A stretch of DNA of 15,746 bases from Acanthamoeba lenticulata. Its lineage: Eukaryota; Discosea; Longamoebia; Acanthamoebidae. How positions within the stretch are numbered: the stretch's first letter is position 1; each line of letters opens with the position of its first letter. The notes below the pieces were generated by a model, which worked only from the letters and a program-made list of their open reading frames with translations, ran no database searches and was not told the origin of the DNA. Below are positions 1 through 9,199 of the stretch, piece by piece. The stretch lies in NCBI GenBank assembly GCA_002179805.1, contig NAVB01002192.1, positions 1-15,746 of the forward strand, read 5' to 3'. A program made the position numbers and the translations under genes.

Positions 1-18
1 CCATTCAAAACAAAACAG

Positions 19-314
19 GGCTTTCGGTCAGCTCAAGAGCGTGCGCATGCCCAAGAAGATGGACGGCCGCACGCGCGGTTTCGCGTTCGTGGACTTTATC
101 ACGAAGCAGGAGGCCAAGAACGCCTACCAGAGCCTGCAGGACACCCATCTCTACGGCCGCCATCTCGGTACGTCTTTTTGTATATTTGTTTTGTTTCACA
201 ACTTTGCATTTTATCGAACTCACACGCGCATATCACACGACAGTGCTCGAGTTCGTGCAGAACAGCATGGCTTCGGCGCAGACGGCCAGGACCAACACCG
301 AGCAGGACTCGTGA
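19..314 (+). CDS. RRM RNA-binding protein, C-terminal exons (RBM19/Mrd1-like, partial)
   Basis: Two exons are visible: 19-167 and 244-314 (stop TGA 312-314), split by a 76-nt GT-AG intron. The exon at 19 follows an AG acceptor at 17-18, so the gene starts left of the window. The reading gives an RRM second half: [13 protein letters not shown], then the RNP1-type octamer RGFAFVDF, then [13 protein letters not shown], and YGRHLVLEFVQ across the splice. The tail after the RRM is only about 18 residues and ends in EQDS. This order and wording match the last RRM of RBM19/Mrd1, a nucleolar protein needed for 18S pre-rRNA processing (family knowledge). Only one RRM is seen here, so another multi-RRM protein is possible. 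The RRM call is firm; the family name is an inference. Confidence 0.72.
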
Positions 315-336
315 GGCGAGTTGGCTATCGAAAGAT

Positions 337-342
337 AATAAA
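337..342 (+). terminator. Poly(A) signal AATAAA of the RRM gene
   Basis: AATAAA lies 23 nt after the RRM gene stop codon and is followed by a T-rich stretch, before the COG1 start at 448. The 133-nt gap between the two tandem genes holds only this signal and T-rich DNA. Confidence 0.55.
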
Positions 343-447
343 ATTTTGGTTTTTGAAACAATTTTTCTTTTGCTCTTTCTTTGCATTTTTTGCAATTTCT
401 TTTGCGAGATTGATTGATCCTTGGGGGTGTGGTGTTCCCAAAGAAGG

Positions 448-3400
448 ATGTTCAAGAAGGCGCCCCTCAGTGCCGAGTCACTGATAGAGCAAGAGGTGCG
501 GCAGCTCTTTGAACGCCACACCATCGCCGAAATCAAAGTGCGCGAGGATTTCACCAGGTGCTCCCTCCCCCCACCTCGTGTTACACGTCATCACATCAGC
601 ACACGTGAGGAACAGATTCCTCTGCTTCTTTTGGCCAGCAGTCCTGTGTTAACACTCGCTCCCCTCTCTTTCTCTGTTTGCCTCTTTGCTTCTTCATCGC
701 TCCTTAGAGATGAGATCGAGAAAAAGAAGCAGGAACTGCGCCGCCTCGTCGGGTACGTACAACTCTGGCCCCAACAACACGCCACAAGAACACCAACAAG
801 ACCAAGAAGAAGGTGCTCACTCACACTTGCCAACCAAAAAGGACGCGGTACCGCGACCTGATCGACTCGGCCGACTCGGTCATCGCCATGAAGACGGCGG
901 CCGAGGGCCTCGCCGGCTGCTTCGAGCGGCTCGACCACCACACGGGCCGCCTTCTCGCCCACTTGCGCAAGCCCGCCGCCGCCACCGTCGACGGCGCCGC
1001 GCCGCAGCAGCCACAGCAGCAGCCCACGACAGCGACGGCCACGGCCACGGCCGAGGACAACCGGGTGGACCAACGGCGGCAGCAGTACCATGTGGCGCTG
1101 CAGGTGAAGCTGCTGGTGGACGCGCCCGAGCAGATATGGTCGAGCGTGGAGGCCAACGACTACCTCAAGGCCACCCTCCTCTACACCCGGGCCGAGCAGG
1201 CCCACTCGCGCCTCGTCCACGACCCGGCCTCGGCCCCGCTCCTCGTATCAACTCCTCTTCCCTCCTCTCTTGTTCTTTTTCTAATTATTTTTATCGGTTT
1301 CATAATTTTAAATTTTATTTACTTTTTCTTAACAAAAATCCCAATTTTACACAGAAATCGATTCCGCTGATGCCGCGGCAGTGGTCGCTGATCAGCCAGT
1401 TCCCGAGCGAGATCCGACAGAACGCGCGCGCTCAGCTCCAGAAGAGCGGCGTCTCGCCCGAGGTCGGCCGTCCTCGCCCCTCCTCCCCCCATCTACACCG
1501 CGCCCTCGCGTGTGGCTGACTCGGCCCGGGCCTTGTGTTGTGTTGGTGGCTGGGTGGGGGGAGCAGCACTACGCGGGGTCGCTGTGCGCGCTGATCCTGC
1601 TGGACCGCCTGTCGGTCACGCAGACCCTCAACGTGTTCCTCGAGGCCCAGAAGAGCCTCGTCCTCTCCCTCTTTGACGCCTCCACGCCCGATTCCATCTC
1701 CGGCCTCCCGCTCGGTACCCGGCCCATCGCCCCCTCTGGCTTGTCTGTTGTCTGGTGTCGACACGTCGACATGTTGGATCTGACGAATGGGGGGCGTGTG
1801 CCGTCCACACCGCATCAGAGGAACTGGCGGAGCGCATGTGCCGGCTGGTGACGCTCGTGCAGCACGCCCTGTTCCACATGGGCATCGTCTTCTCGTCCCA
1901 CTTTGCCGCCACGGCCTTTGGCCTCCCGGCCTCCCTCCTCACCCAGGCCCTCCGCTCCCCCGAGACCACCCTCTTCACCTCCTCTTCTTCCTCCTCCTCT
2001 TCTTCTACATCTTCCTCTTCCCCACCTTCATCTTCATCTTCCTCCTCCTCCTCTTCAACGTCATCATCGTCTTCTCCATCAACGTCGCCGTTGTTGCCGG
2101 CGTCCACGTGCGTCGCCCGCCTTGAGCCGCGCTCGTCTTTCAGACGTTAACGCTGACGGGGGCGTGGGCCGCGTGGGACAGGAGCGTCACGGAGGCCGAC
2201 TTGGAGAAGGGCTGCCGGACGTGGCTCGAGTCGGTGGCCGAGAGCCTCCGGTGGGGCCTCCGCCACGCCCTCCTCCAGACCAAGCTCGCCAAGTACGTCA
2301 CGCGAGGAATCTGGAATGTGTGGAATGTGGAATGCACGACTGCGGCATGGAATGACGAGCATGCGCGCCTGTGTGCTGGAGCAGGGATCTGGACTACATA
2401 CGGCAGCGCGTGCTGCAGGTGATGGACAACCCCGAGTTCCCGGCCGTGCCGGGCGAGGTCACCAAGTCCCCGTCGGCCGACGAGATCTGGCGACAGGTGT
2501 GCGGGCTGGTGATCAAGCGCCCGGGCCTCGACGTGTGGGACTTCATGTTCCACGAGGCCTTTGCCGAGGCCTCGCGCCACGTCGTCCAGCTCTGGTTCCA
2601 GTCGGTCAACCTGGGCCTGACCGCCTCCGACGCCCTCCCGCACCTCCTCCGCACCGACGACGGTTCGAATCCCGCCGCCATTCGTGACTTGTCGTCACTG
2701 AAGCGCTCACATCTGATGCGTTGCAATGCAACGCACAGAGCTGTCCATTGGGCACTACGTGTGGCGCATGGACAGCGCCGGCCTTGGCAGCGGCAGCAGC
2801 CGCGCGGTGGCGCTGGGGGCGTCAGGCGCGGTGGGCTCCCGTGGCCGCGGGGAGCCCCTCGAGACGCTCAAGCAGAAGGCGGCCACGCTCACTCCGCGCC
2901 TCTCCGAGCTGGTCGCCCACTTTGACCTCCAGCTCGAGGCCTGCCTGCTCGACCTCGCCCACCTCTTCTCCCTTCTCGCCGCCCCCGGCGCCGCCTCCGG
3001 TTCGCCCCGCCCCGCCTTTCTCGCCCCGCCGGTGCGACAGTTTGGCTCACGTGTTGCGTTGTTGTCGCCCCGCGTTTTGTCGCCCCGCCCCTCAGACCTG
3101 GGCTCGGGCTCGGGTGCGTACAGCACGCGGGCGACGACGGCCTCGCCCAGCAGGCGACGCCTGGGCGACTCGGGGACAATCAACACAACGACCACGGTGG
3201 CGGCCTATCTGAGCGACGACGAGGCCGAGCGCGAGACGCGCCGGCGCGACCGCGAGGAGAAGGAGCGGGCCCGCCAGCTTCAGCTTCGCGAGTTCATGCA
3301 GGAGACTTGCTTCAATGCCATCTCCGCCCTCCTTGCCCAGCTCGACGACAAGCTCTCTGCGCTCGCCCCGGTGCGCCTCTCGCTCCGCCTTTTCGCCCCA

Positions 3401-5487
3401 CGCCTCTCGGGCACTTGGCGTGGTTGACTGACGGGCGAAAATTTGGGGCGACAACAGAGCACGACGGGCGGGAAAGAGGGCGCGATGAGCGTAGAGGAGC
3501 GAACCGAGCAGGCGCTCTTCGTGGGCCGGGCCTGCCGCGCGCTCATGCAGCACTCGACCCAGCTCAAGCGCATCTTCACCAGCCTCAAGGCCTCTTCCCT
3601 CCTCTCTGGCACGTCGTCTACATTGCCCCCCCCCGCTGACGTCATCCTGCTGACGTCACGCCGTCGTGGGTCCAGACTCCGGTTCGCTGAAGCACAGCGG
3701 CAAGTCGACGACCTACTCGTCCTACCTGGCCTCAAAAGCCCACCAGCGACGGATCGCCCTCAAGAACCTCCTCGCCGAAGACGAGACCGAGGTCCACCCG
3801 AAGCTGATCGAGCTCCAGTCGTCGTTCCGGCGAATCGCGCTCCGGGCCCATGTCCGCTGGGCCAACACGCTCGCCCACTCGCTCCGTGCGCCTCCTCCCC
3901 CCCCCCCTGCGGAAAGAACGATTAAAGCGAACAAGAACGAAGGCCTGACGTGCGTGTGCGCTTCTTTCTTTCTTTTTGTGTTTGCGTTGCAGTCGTGCGG
4001 CTCGGCGAGGCCCTGCAGGCCGACGACTGGGCCGAGCGCGAGAGGCGGCGGCTGCAATGGCAGCCCATCACCGTCGCCGTCGAGGCGGCCCTCGAGGGTA
4101 CGCAAACGCCCCCCCCCCGGGTGTGCGCGACCCATAATTTACGCGCGCGTGTGCGGTATGTGCGGTATGTGCGGTATGTGCGGTGCGTAGAGGGGAAGCA
4201 GCAGCAGAAGGAAAAGGTGGTGGTGGAGGAGACGTTCTACCTGCCGTACCAGGGCTCGCCCTACGTGCTGTCGTTCCTGTTCTCGGCCTGCCGCGAGATC
4301 CACCGCACCTTCGCCCACGCGCCTGACTCGGCCGTCCTCCACTACCTCGCCACCCAGCTCCTCGTCGGGTCCGTGCTCGCCCCATGTTCGCCCCGTGTTC
4401 GCCCCGTGTTCGCCCCGTGTTTGTCTGTGGCTGACGAGGGGCGAACGCGGGGCGAATAACACACACACACACGCACAGCGTGTGCGGGCACTACTGGCGG
4501 CTGGCCAATGCGTGCGAGATGCGCGACCGCGTGAGCAAGGAGGGCGCCATCCAGCTCATGTTTGACGCGCGGTTCCTGTGCGACGTGCTGACCGCGGGCG
4601 CCGCCGGCGCCGCGCCGTCGACGAGCGACGCCGACCTGGCCCAGGCCGTGCGCGCCGAGGCCTGCTCGCCGCTGGCCCAGCAGGAGGGCCTGGCCGAGCC
4701 CGCCGCCCTGCGCGACCGCGTCAAGGCCATCCACCACCAGCTCGAGGCCTGGGTGCGTGCCTCGCATACCACTGCGCTGATGTCATGCTGACGTCAGGCT
4801 GACGCGTGTGCGGTGCGCCAGCTCGACCCGATCGACCGCGCCTTCTACGCGCCGCACGTGAGCCGCATGGTGCAGCAGTGCTACGCACGGTCTGCCGCCC
4901 TCCTCGGGCCGCTCGTCTCGCTCCACCCGCTCTACACCGACGTGTACCTCTTCCTCGCCTCCTCCCTCTCGCACCGCACACACGCGAATGACACGCGCGC
5001 GCGTGTGTGTGTTCTCCGGAGCAGGAAGGTGCAGAGCGCGCACGGGGACCAGTACAACACGCTGCCGATGGTGGCGTCGGCGCCGCGCTTCCGCTACCTG
5101 CCCATCACCACCGGCGCGACGGCCGGCGAAGGCGGCGGCGGCGGCGCGGCCGGCAAGGGCGGCAGGCCGGGCGACATGAGGGACGCGGGCGCCGCGGCCA
5201 GCCCGGCCCTGACCAGCACGTTTGGGCTCGACACCGTGGCGTCCCACGTGAACGCGGCGGGCGGCTTCGTGCGGCTGCCGAGCTCGCCCTCGGTCTCGCT
5301 CTCGCCCACGCCGTCGGCCTCCACGGTGGGCGGCGCCGACGAGGCCAGTGGGGCGTCGGGGTCGTTCATGGAGCAGATGGGCCGCAAGTTTGGCGGGTGG
5401 GGCGGCTTCCTCGCCGAGGAGGCGCTCGGCGCGTCGCCCTTCCGGTCCTTCCTGTCCTCGTCCTCCTCCTCCTCGCCCACTTCTTGA
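448..5487 (+). CDS. COG1: Conserved oligomeric Golgi complex subunit 1
   Basis: COG1 is a lobe A subunit of the COG tether that acts in retrograde traffic at the Golgi. Model exons: 448-557, 708-752, 842-1244, 1355-1462, 1567-1714, 1819-2107, 2182-2292, 2385-2662, 2739-2999, 3096-3370, 3458-3612, 3698-3885, 3993-4097, 4191-4368, 4479-4752, 4822-4941, 5035-5487. They sum to 3501 nt (1166 aa) with all phases closing. Family marks are the N-terminal Vps51-like region ([26 protein letters not shown] near residue 54), [14 protein letters not shown] near 195, [15 protein letters not shown] near 848, [33 protein letters not shown], and a Ser-rich end after [10 protein letters not shown]. It is longer than human COG1 (about 980 aa) because of poly-Ser and Gly/Ala-rich inserts. 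Least certain are the exon 6/7, 9/10, 11/12 and 16/17 borders; the 4942-5034 intron is also open in frame. Confidence 0.88.
1978..2080 (+). repeat. Pyrimidine-rich microsatellite encoding poly-Ser in COG1
   Basis: Imperfect TCC/TCT/TCA triplets code for roughly 35 residues that are nearly all Ser (about residues 326-360), inside exon 6 in the frame of the upstream homologous segment. No GT occurs between 1978 and 2059, so the tract cannot be intronic by simple GT-AG rules unless the donor lies far upstream. Confidence 0.6.
3390..3441 (+). repeat. Nested inverted repeat inside COG1 intron 10
   Basis: TTTTCGCCC (3390-3398) is perfectly complementary to GGGCGAAAA (3433-3441). Inside it CCACGCC (3398-3404) pairs with GGCGTGG (3417-3423). 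The unpaired segment between the inner and outer right arms is TTGACTGAC, which holds the likely branch site. Intron boundaries are 3371-3457. Confidence 0.6.
4151..4186 (+). repeat. 9-bp tandem repeat in COG1 intron 13
   Basis: GTGCGGTAT occurs three times in a row, followed by a fourth copy GTGCGGTGC. It ends 4 nt before the acceptor AG at 4189-4190. Confidence 0.85.
4376..4456 (+). repeat. 11-bp tandem repeat plus inverted repeat in COG1 intron 14
   Basis: Four tandem copies of (C/T)TCGCCCC(A/G)TG run over 4376-4419. A complementary arm made of two GGGGCGAA units joined by CGC lies at 4438-4456 and can pair along 19 positions with copies 2-3 or 3-4, with one G-U. The loop contains GGCTGACG, a branch-site-like motif. 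All of it lies within intron 4369-4478, whose 3' part is a CA repeat. Confidence 0.7.
4991..5006. repeat. 16-bp perfect palindrome of alternating CA/CG/TG in COG1 intron 16
   Basis: ACACGCGCGCGCGTGT is its own reverse complement and strictly alternates purine and pyrimidine. It continues into a GT run to about 5011, just before the acceptor of the predicted intron 4942-5034. Confidence 0.85.
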
Positions 5488-5515
5488 GAAGAGCAAAACT
5501 CTTGCGAATACAACT

Positions 5516-5521
5516 TTTATT
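5516..5521 (-). terminator. Poly(A) signal AATAAA of the mPGES-2-like gene
   Basis: TTTATT on the plus strand reads AATAAA on the minus strand, about 11 nt after the stop codon at 5535-5533. Cleavage 10-30 nt later would fall at or inside the COG1 coding end (5487), so the two transcripts should overlap at their 3' ends. Confidence 0.55.
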
Positions 5522-5532
5522 CTTGGGACCAA

Positions 5533-7275
5533 TCAACCGCTGCTGCTGTTGCTTGAGGCCTGTTGTTGCATGCGGCCGTACCAGGCGGCAAAGCGCGGGT
5601 GGGCGTGGGCCAGGGCGTACTGGCCGGTCTCTTCGGCCTCCACGCTGCGCAGCGCGCCGTAGAGGTGGACGTCCACCAGACTCGGCTTCTGGCCCCCGAA
5701 AAACTGCCTCTCGCCTGCTCGCGTCCGCATGCCACACGCGCGCGTGTGTGTGTGTGAGGAACGCGCTTCGCACACACGAACACGAAGAACCAGCAGCAGT
5801 AGCAGCAGTACGGCGCCCATGTACCGAGGAGGTCGGCGTAGGCGTTGACCTCGCTCACGAGGGCCTGCCGGAGGTCGTCCCCGTGGATGCGCCGCAAGAG
5901 GCGGCGGGCGGTGCGCCACTGCCACCAGAGCGAGAGGGCGGCCAGCGGCGGCGCCAGCACGCGCTCGCCCAGGGTCAGGTTGTCCGCCTGGCGCAGCGGG
6001 CGTACGCTCTTGCTGGCCGAGCGCAGCGTGGCGTAGCGGTCGGCCTGCACCAGCTGCACCAGGTTCTGGTCGATGTGGTACATCAGGTCGCCCCTGCAGA
6101 CGCGCGCGTACGTGTGTGCGTGCGACGTCAGCCCGAGCGCAGCCGCCGGACGATGAGGGCGCGCACGCACGTGAGGGCAGACTCCTGGCTGGAGGGCTGC
6201 AGCGGGCTCGCGCGGTTGCGGTAGAGCTCCAGCAGCATGATGGCGTGCACCGCCACCGCCAGCTCGCGCTGCCGTCGGGGGAAGTCGGAAGAGGACCGGC
6301 GGTCAGTTGCGCAACTCCTTGCACCAAGATCAAGAAGAAGAGAAGAAGAGCGTCGTACGCCGTTGAGGATGAGGAGCGGGATGGCCTTGTCGCGGCGCTC
6401 GTCCGGCGGGCAGGGCAGCTGCTTCTTGGTCAGCGGGTTGACTTCGACCGCCTTGTAGGGCAGCTTGTGCAGGTCCTGCGCAGATCATCGCCTCCTTGGT
6501 TTTGACGAACGCAACGAGAGGCCAAGCTTCTTCCCGAAGAGGAAGAGAAGGGGGGCGAGGGAGCGCACCATGTAGGAGCGGAGCTGCGCAGAGGCGGGGT
6601 GGTAGCTGTACTGGTACAGCTCGATCCGCAGCTCCTGTATGTGTGTCATGATGAGGGACGACCTTCGAAACTCGCGAGAGGCAAAGAAAGAGAAAGAAGA
6701 AGAAGGAGAAGGAGAAGAAGAGACGCACGTCGGGCTTGTCGGGGAGGAGCGCGACGTCCCGCAGCGTGAAGGGCTGCGTACGCGGGTGAACGGGCGTCCC
6801 CTCCTCTTGGCGATTTGTCTGTTTCTTCGTCTTGTCACCCGCCGAGCTGCCTGCGGGGCGGCTCCGGTACCACGCGTTGGCGACGCCCGCGACTTGTGGT
6901 GTGACGTTGGACCAACCACGTCGACCAACAACCACCATCAGTCCCCCCTGCGCCGCAAGCGAGAGGGGGGAAGGGGGTACCAAGCACGACGGAGCCGACG
7001 ACGAGAAAGCTCCGGGTCTTGGGCGAACTGCTCCGGCAGCAAGAGGCGGCAGTAGCGGTCAGCCAGTGAGTCAGTCAAGACAGAGAGCGGGACGGCAGGG
7101 AAGAGTACAAGCGGGGCGGTGTGCGCGAGGCAAAGGAGCGCCGGCCGGCAGGCATCGCGAGGAGCCGAGCGGACGGCAGATGAACCGCCGCGGCACATGT
7201 CCCACCACCACCAGCGCGGGACAGCTGCCGGCCCAGTGAGCACGTCTGCCCCCAACCCCTGCACGCTTGCCGCAT
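5533..7275 (-). CDS. PTGES2: Prostaglandin E synthase 2-like membrane protein (glutaredoxin/GST fold)
   Basis: Eight exons on the minus strand: 7275-7109, 7027-6981, 6892-6729, 6634-6569, 6475-6359, 6268-6171, 6093-5825, 5714-5533; 1110 nt, 369 aa, phases consistent. Human PTGES2 has 377 aa. The N-terminus is rich in Arg, Ser and Ala without acidic residues, like a mitochondrial presequence, then a membrane span at about 63-80 (FLVVGSVVLVAGVANAWY, formed across two splices). A thioredoxin-like part follows: ELRIELYQYSYHPAS, then DLHKLPYKAVEVNPLTKKQ. The GST-C-like end has FFGGQKPSLVDVHLYGALR, the family signature. Where human PTGES2 has CPFC this protein has HPAS (138-141), so both thiols are gone. 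In the family the protein is Golgi/mitochondrial and its in vivo enzyme role is disputed. The start could also be the internal Met within the presequence. Confidence 0.85.
5734..5747. repeat. 14-bp perfect CG/CA/TG palindrome in mPGES-2-like intron 7
   Basis: ACACGCGCGCGTGT is self-complementary and runs into a GT tract to about 5754. It lies in the last intron (5824-5715) of the minus-strand gene and is nearly the same as the palindrome in COG1 intron 16. Confidence 0.85.
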
Positions 7276-7525
7276 GTTTTGTTTTTGTTTTTGTTTTTCG
7301 TTGTTTTTCTTTTTGATTTTTTTTGCTTTTGTTTTCTTTTTTGAGTCTTTTTGTTTTAATTTTTGATTTAGATTTGACTTATTTTAATTTTTAAGCTGCG
7401 GACAGGTTCAGGTCAGGTTGAGATGAATGGGTTCACATGTTTTTAAGCGGATATATACACTGTACATCATAGCATAGTATGTCGAGGCCAAAAAAGAAGA
7501 TGAAGGAGATGCGCAGCGAAGCGTC
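7276..7525. other. Intergenic T-rich region (5' flank of the mPGES-2-like gene, 3' flank of the F-box/MORN gene)
   Basis: Between two minus-strand genes. The plus strand at about 7275-7400 is T-rich with repeated GTTTTT units, so upstream of the mPGES-2-like start the minus strand is A-rich. No open frame with coding character and no clear TATA box were seen. The 3' UTR of the F-box/MORN gene should lie in 7525 downwards; no exact AATAAA was found close to its stop. Confidence 0.5.
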
Positions 7526-9199
7526 TCAGTTGGTTTCTCGTCGCTTGCGCTTGCGCTCAGAGCCGCCGATGAGGGCCGCCAGGGCTTCGCCGGCGACAAG
7601 CGAGGTCGAGGACGAGGCGGATGAAGATGAAGAGACGAGCGTGCAGAGCATGCGAACGACGACGCCCCGGTCCCACTCGGCCTGGAAGGTCTCGCCCGTG
7701 GCGGCGCGCGAGTAGAGGCCCTCGCCGTGCATGAAGCCCTCCTTGAACGTGCCGCGGTAGACGTCGCCGCGGCGCGCCCCGGCGGACGGGCCAAAGACGA
7801 GGACGCCGAAGCCGTGCTCGCGGCCGTCGCGGAAGGGGCCCTCGTAGCGGTCGCCGTTGCGGCGGAAGTAGATGCCGATCTCCATGCGGTCCTCGAACCA
7901 GTTGCCCACGAAGCGGTCGCCCTCGCGCTCGTGGCCGAGGCCCCAGACGCGCACGCCCGTGCCGTGGAAGTTGTCGTTGCGAAACTCGCCCTCGTACCAG
8001 CCGCCGTCGGACCAGGTGTACTTGCCGCGGCCGTGCATCTTGCCCTCGCGCCACTCGCCGTCGTAGTAGGACCCGTCGGCGTAGGTGTAGCGCCCGTGGC
8101 CGTGCATGTCGCCGTCCTTCCACTCGCCCTCGTAGCGGTCGCCCTCCCACTTGGACCCGCGGCCCCACACGCGCACGCCGTAGCCGTGTCGCTGCGAGTT
8201 GCGCCATTCGCCTTCATACCACGAGCCGTCGGTCCACGTGTAGCGCCCTCGCCCGTTCTTCTTCCCGGCGGCCCACTCGCCCTCGTACCAGTCCCCGTCG
8301 CTCCACATGAACTTGCCCGTCCCGTCCTCCTCGCCGTCCTTCCACTGGCCCTCGTACCAGGAGCCATCGGCCCACTGGTACCGCCCTCGCCCGTTCTTCT
8401 CGCCGTCCTTCCACTCGCCTTCGTAGACGTCGCCATCGGGCCACTTGGACAGGCCGCGTTCCTCTCGGCCGTCGCGCCACTCGCCTTCAAAATAGGACCC
8501 GTCGGTCCCGAACCAGTAGCCCCGCCCGCTTCGCTTGCCCTCGGCCCAGAGGCCCTCGTAGACGCCCCACGCGGCCTCGTCTTCGTCGTCCTCCTTTGTC
8601 ACCACCTGAATGCCATACCTGCTCGTGTAGAAAGAAGAAAGATTCGCGAGTCACTACATTTGCTCGTCCGTGTTAAGAAGATGCGTGTAGCGAAGAGTAT
8701 GTACCCATGCAGCTCGTTGTCCCTCCACTCGCCCTGGAGCAGACCTCGGTTCTGAACATTCTTGGCACCGACGCCGTTGCTGGCCTGAAGCGTGACTTTG
8801 GACTTGTAGAGCCAGATCCAGTCCTTGCCAAAGGCCGCAAAGTGCTTGTTGGTGGCGGCCACTTGCTCGCCGTAGTGCTGGAGGCACAGGTCGCGCCACA
8901 GAGCTTGGTCGTAGCCCAGGCAGTAGAAGAGCCGAGCCGAGGCGGAGAGAGCGCAGATGTCCCTGGCCGAGCTCATGTGCTTGAAGACGAGCGTGATGAC
9001 TTCATTGGGCAGTGGAGAGAAAGCTCCTAGGGTCGCTTCCTCCTGTGTTTACAACACCAAAAGGTAAGCACACAAAGCGAAGGGACAAGGCAAAAAAGCA
9101 ATGAGTACGGACCTCTGTATGTGTGGAGGCGCGGCAAACCGTCTTTATGTGTCCCGAAGACGAGAAGTTGCTTCGGTCAGGTTCCAAGATGGACAGCAT
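7526..9199 (-). CDS. F-box protein with MORN repeats
   Basis: Three exons on the minus strand: 9199-9113, 9042-8705, 8618-7526 (stop TGA 7528-7526); 1518 nt, 505 aa, introns 70 and 86 nt, phases consistent. Residues about 37-84 form an F-box (SPLPNEVITLVFKHM, SSARDICALSASARLF, ALWRDLC), which binds Skp1 in SCF ubiquitin ligases. A linker with WIWLYKSK follows, then from about 130 to 455 some 13 MORN units of the type DWYEGEWAAGKKNGRGRYTW. Longer inserts (VWGRGSKWEG, VWGLGHEREG, GPSAGARRG) interrupt three units. MORN repeats bind lipids or act as protein scaffolds. The C-terminus is Ser-rich and ends in a basic patch, ERKRKRRETN. Start 9199 is chosen by its GAGAAG-ATG context; an in-frame ATG at 9355 would add 52 residues with no homology I recognise. 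The substrate is unknown. Confidence 0.85.

Noticed and set aside
2662..2674. GGTTCGAATCCCG, an exact tRNA B-box/T-arm word
   Set aside because: It sits at the 5' end of a COG1 intron; no A box, anticodon arm or pairing acceptor stem is present upstream, so it is not a tRNA gene.
4783..5532. 249-codon minus-strand frame opposite the COG1 3' end
   Set aside because: Arg/Gly-rich shadow of COG1 coding exons whose plus-strand reading matches the COG1 family.
5007..6224. 405-codon plus-strand frame spanning the end of COG1 and the mPGES-2-like gene
   Set aside because: It crosses two well-supported genes in wrong frames, is dominated by Arg/Gly from GC-rich DNA, and has no recognisable domain.
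7727..8755. Uninterrupted 342-codon frame on the plus strand opposite the F-box/MORN gene
   Set aside because: It is the antisense of the MORN repeats; its Val/Ala/Leu/Pro repetition mirrors the GC-rich repeat codons and it has no family match.
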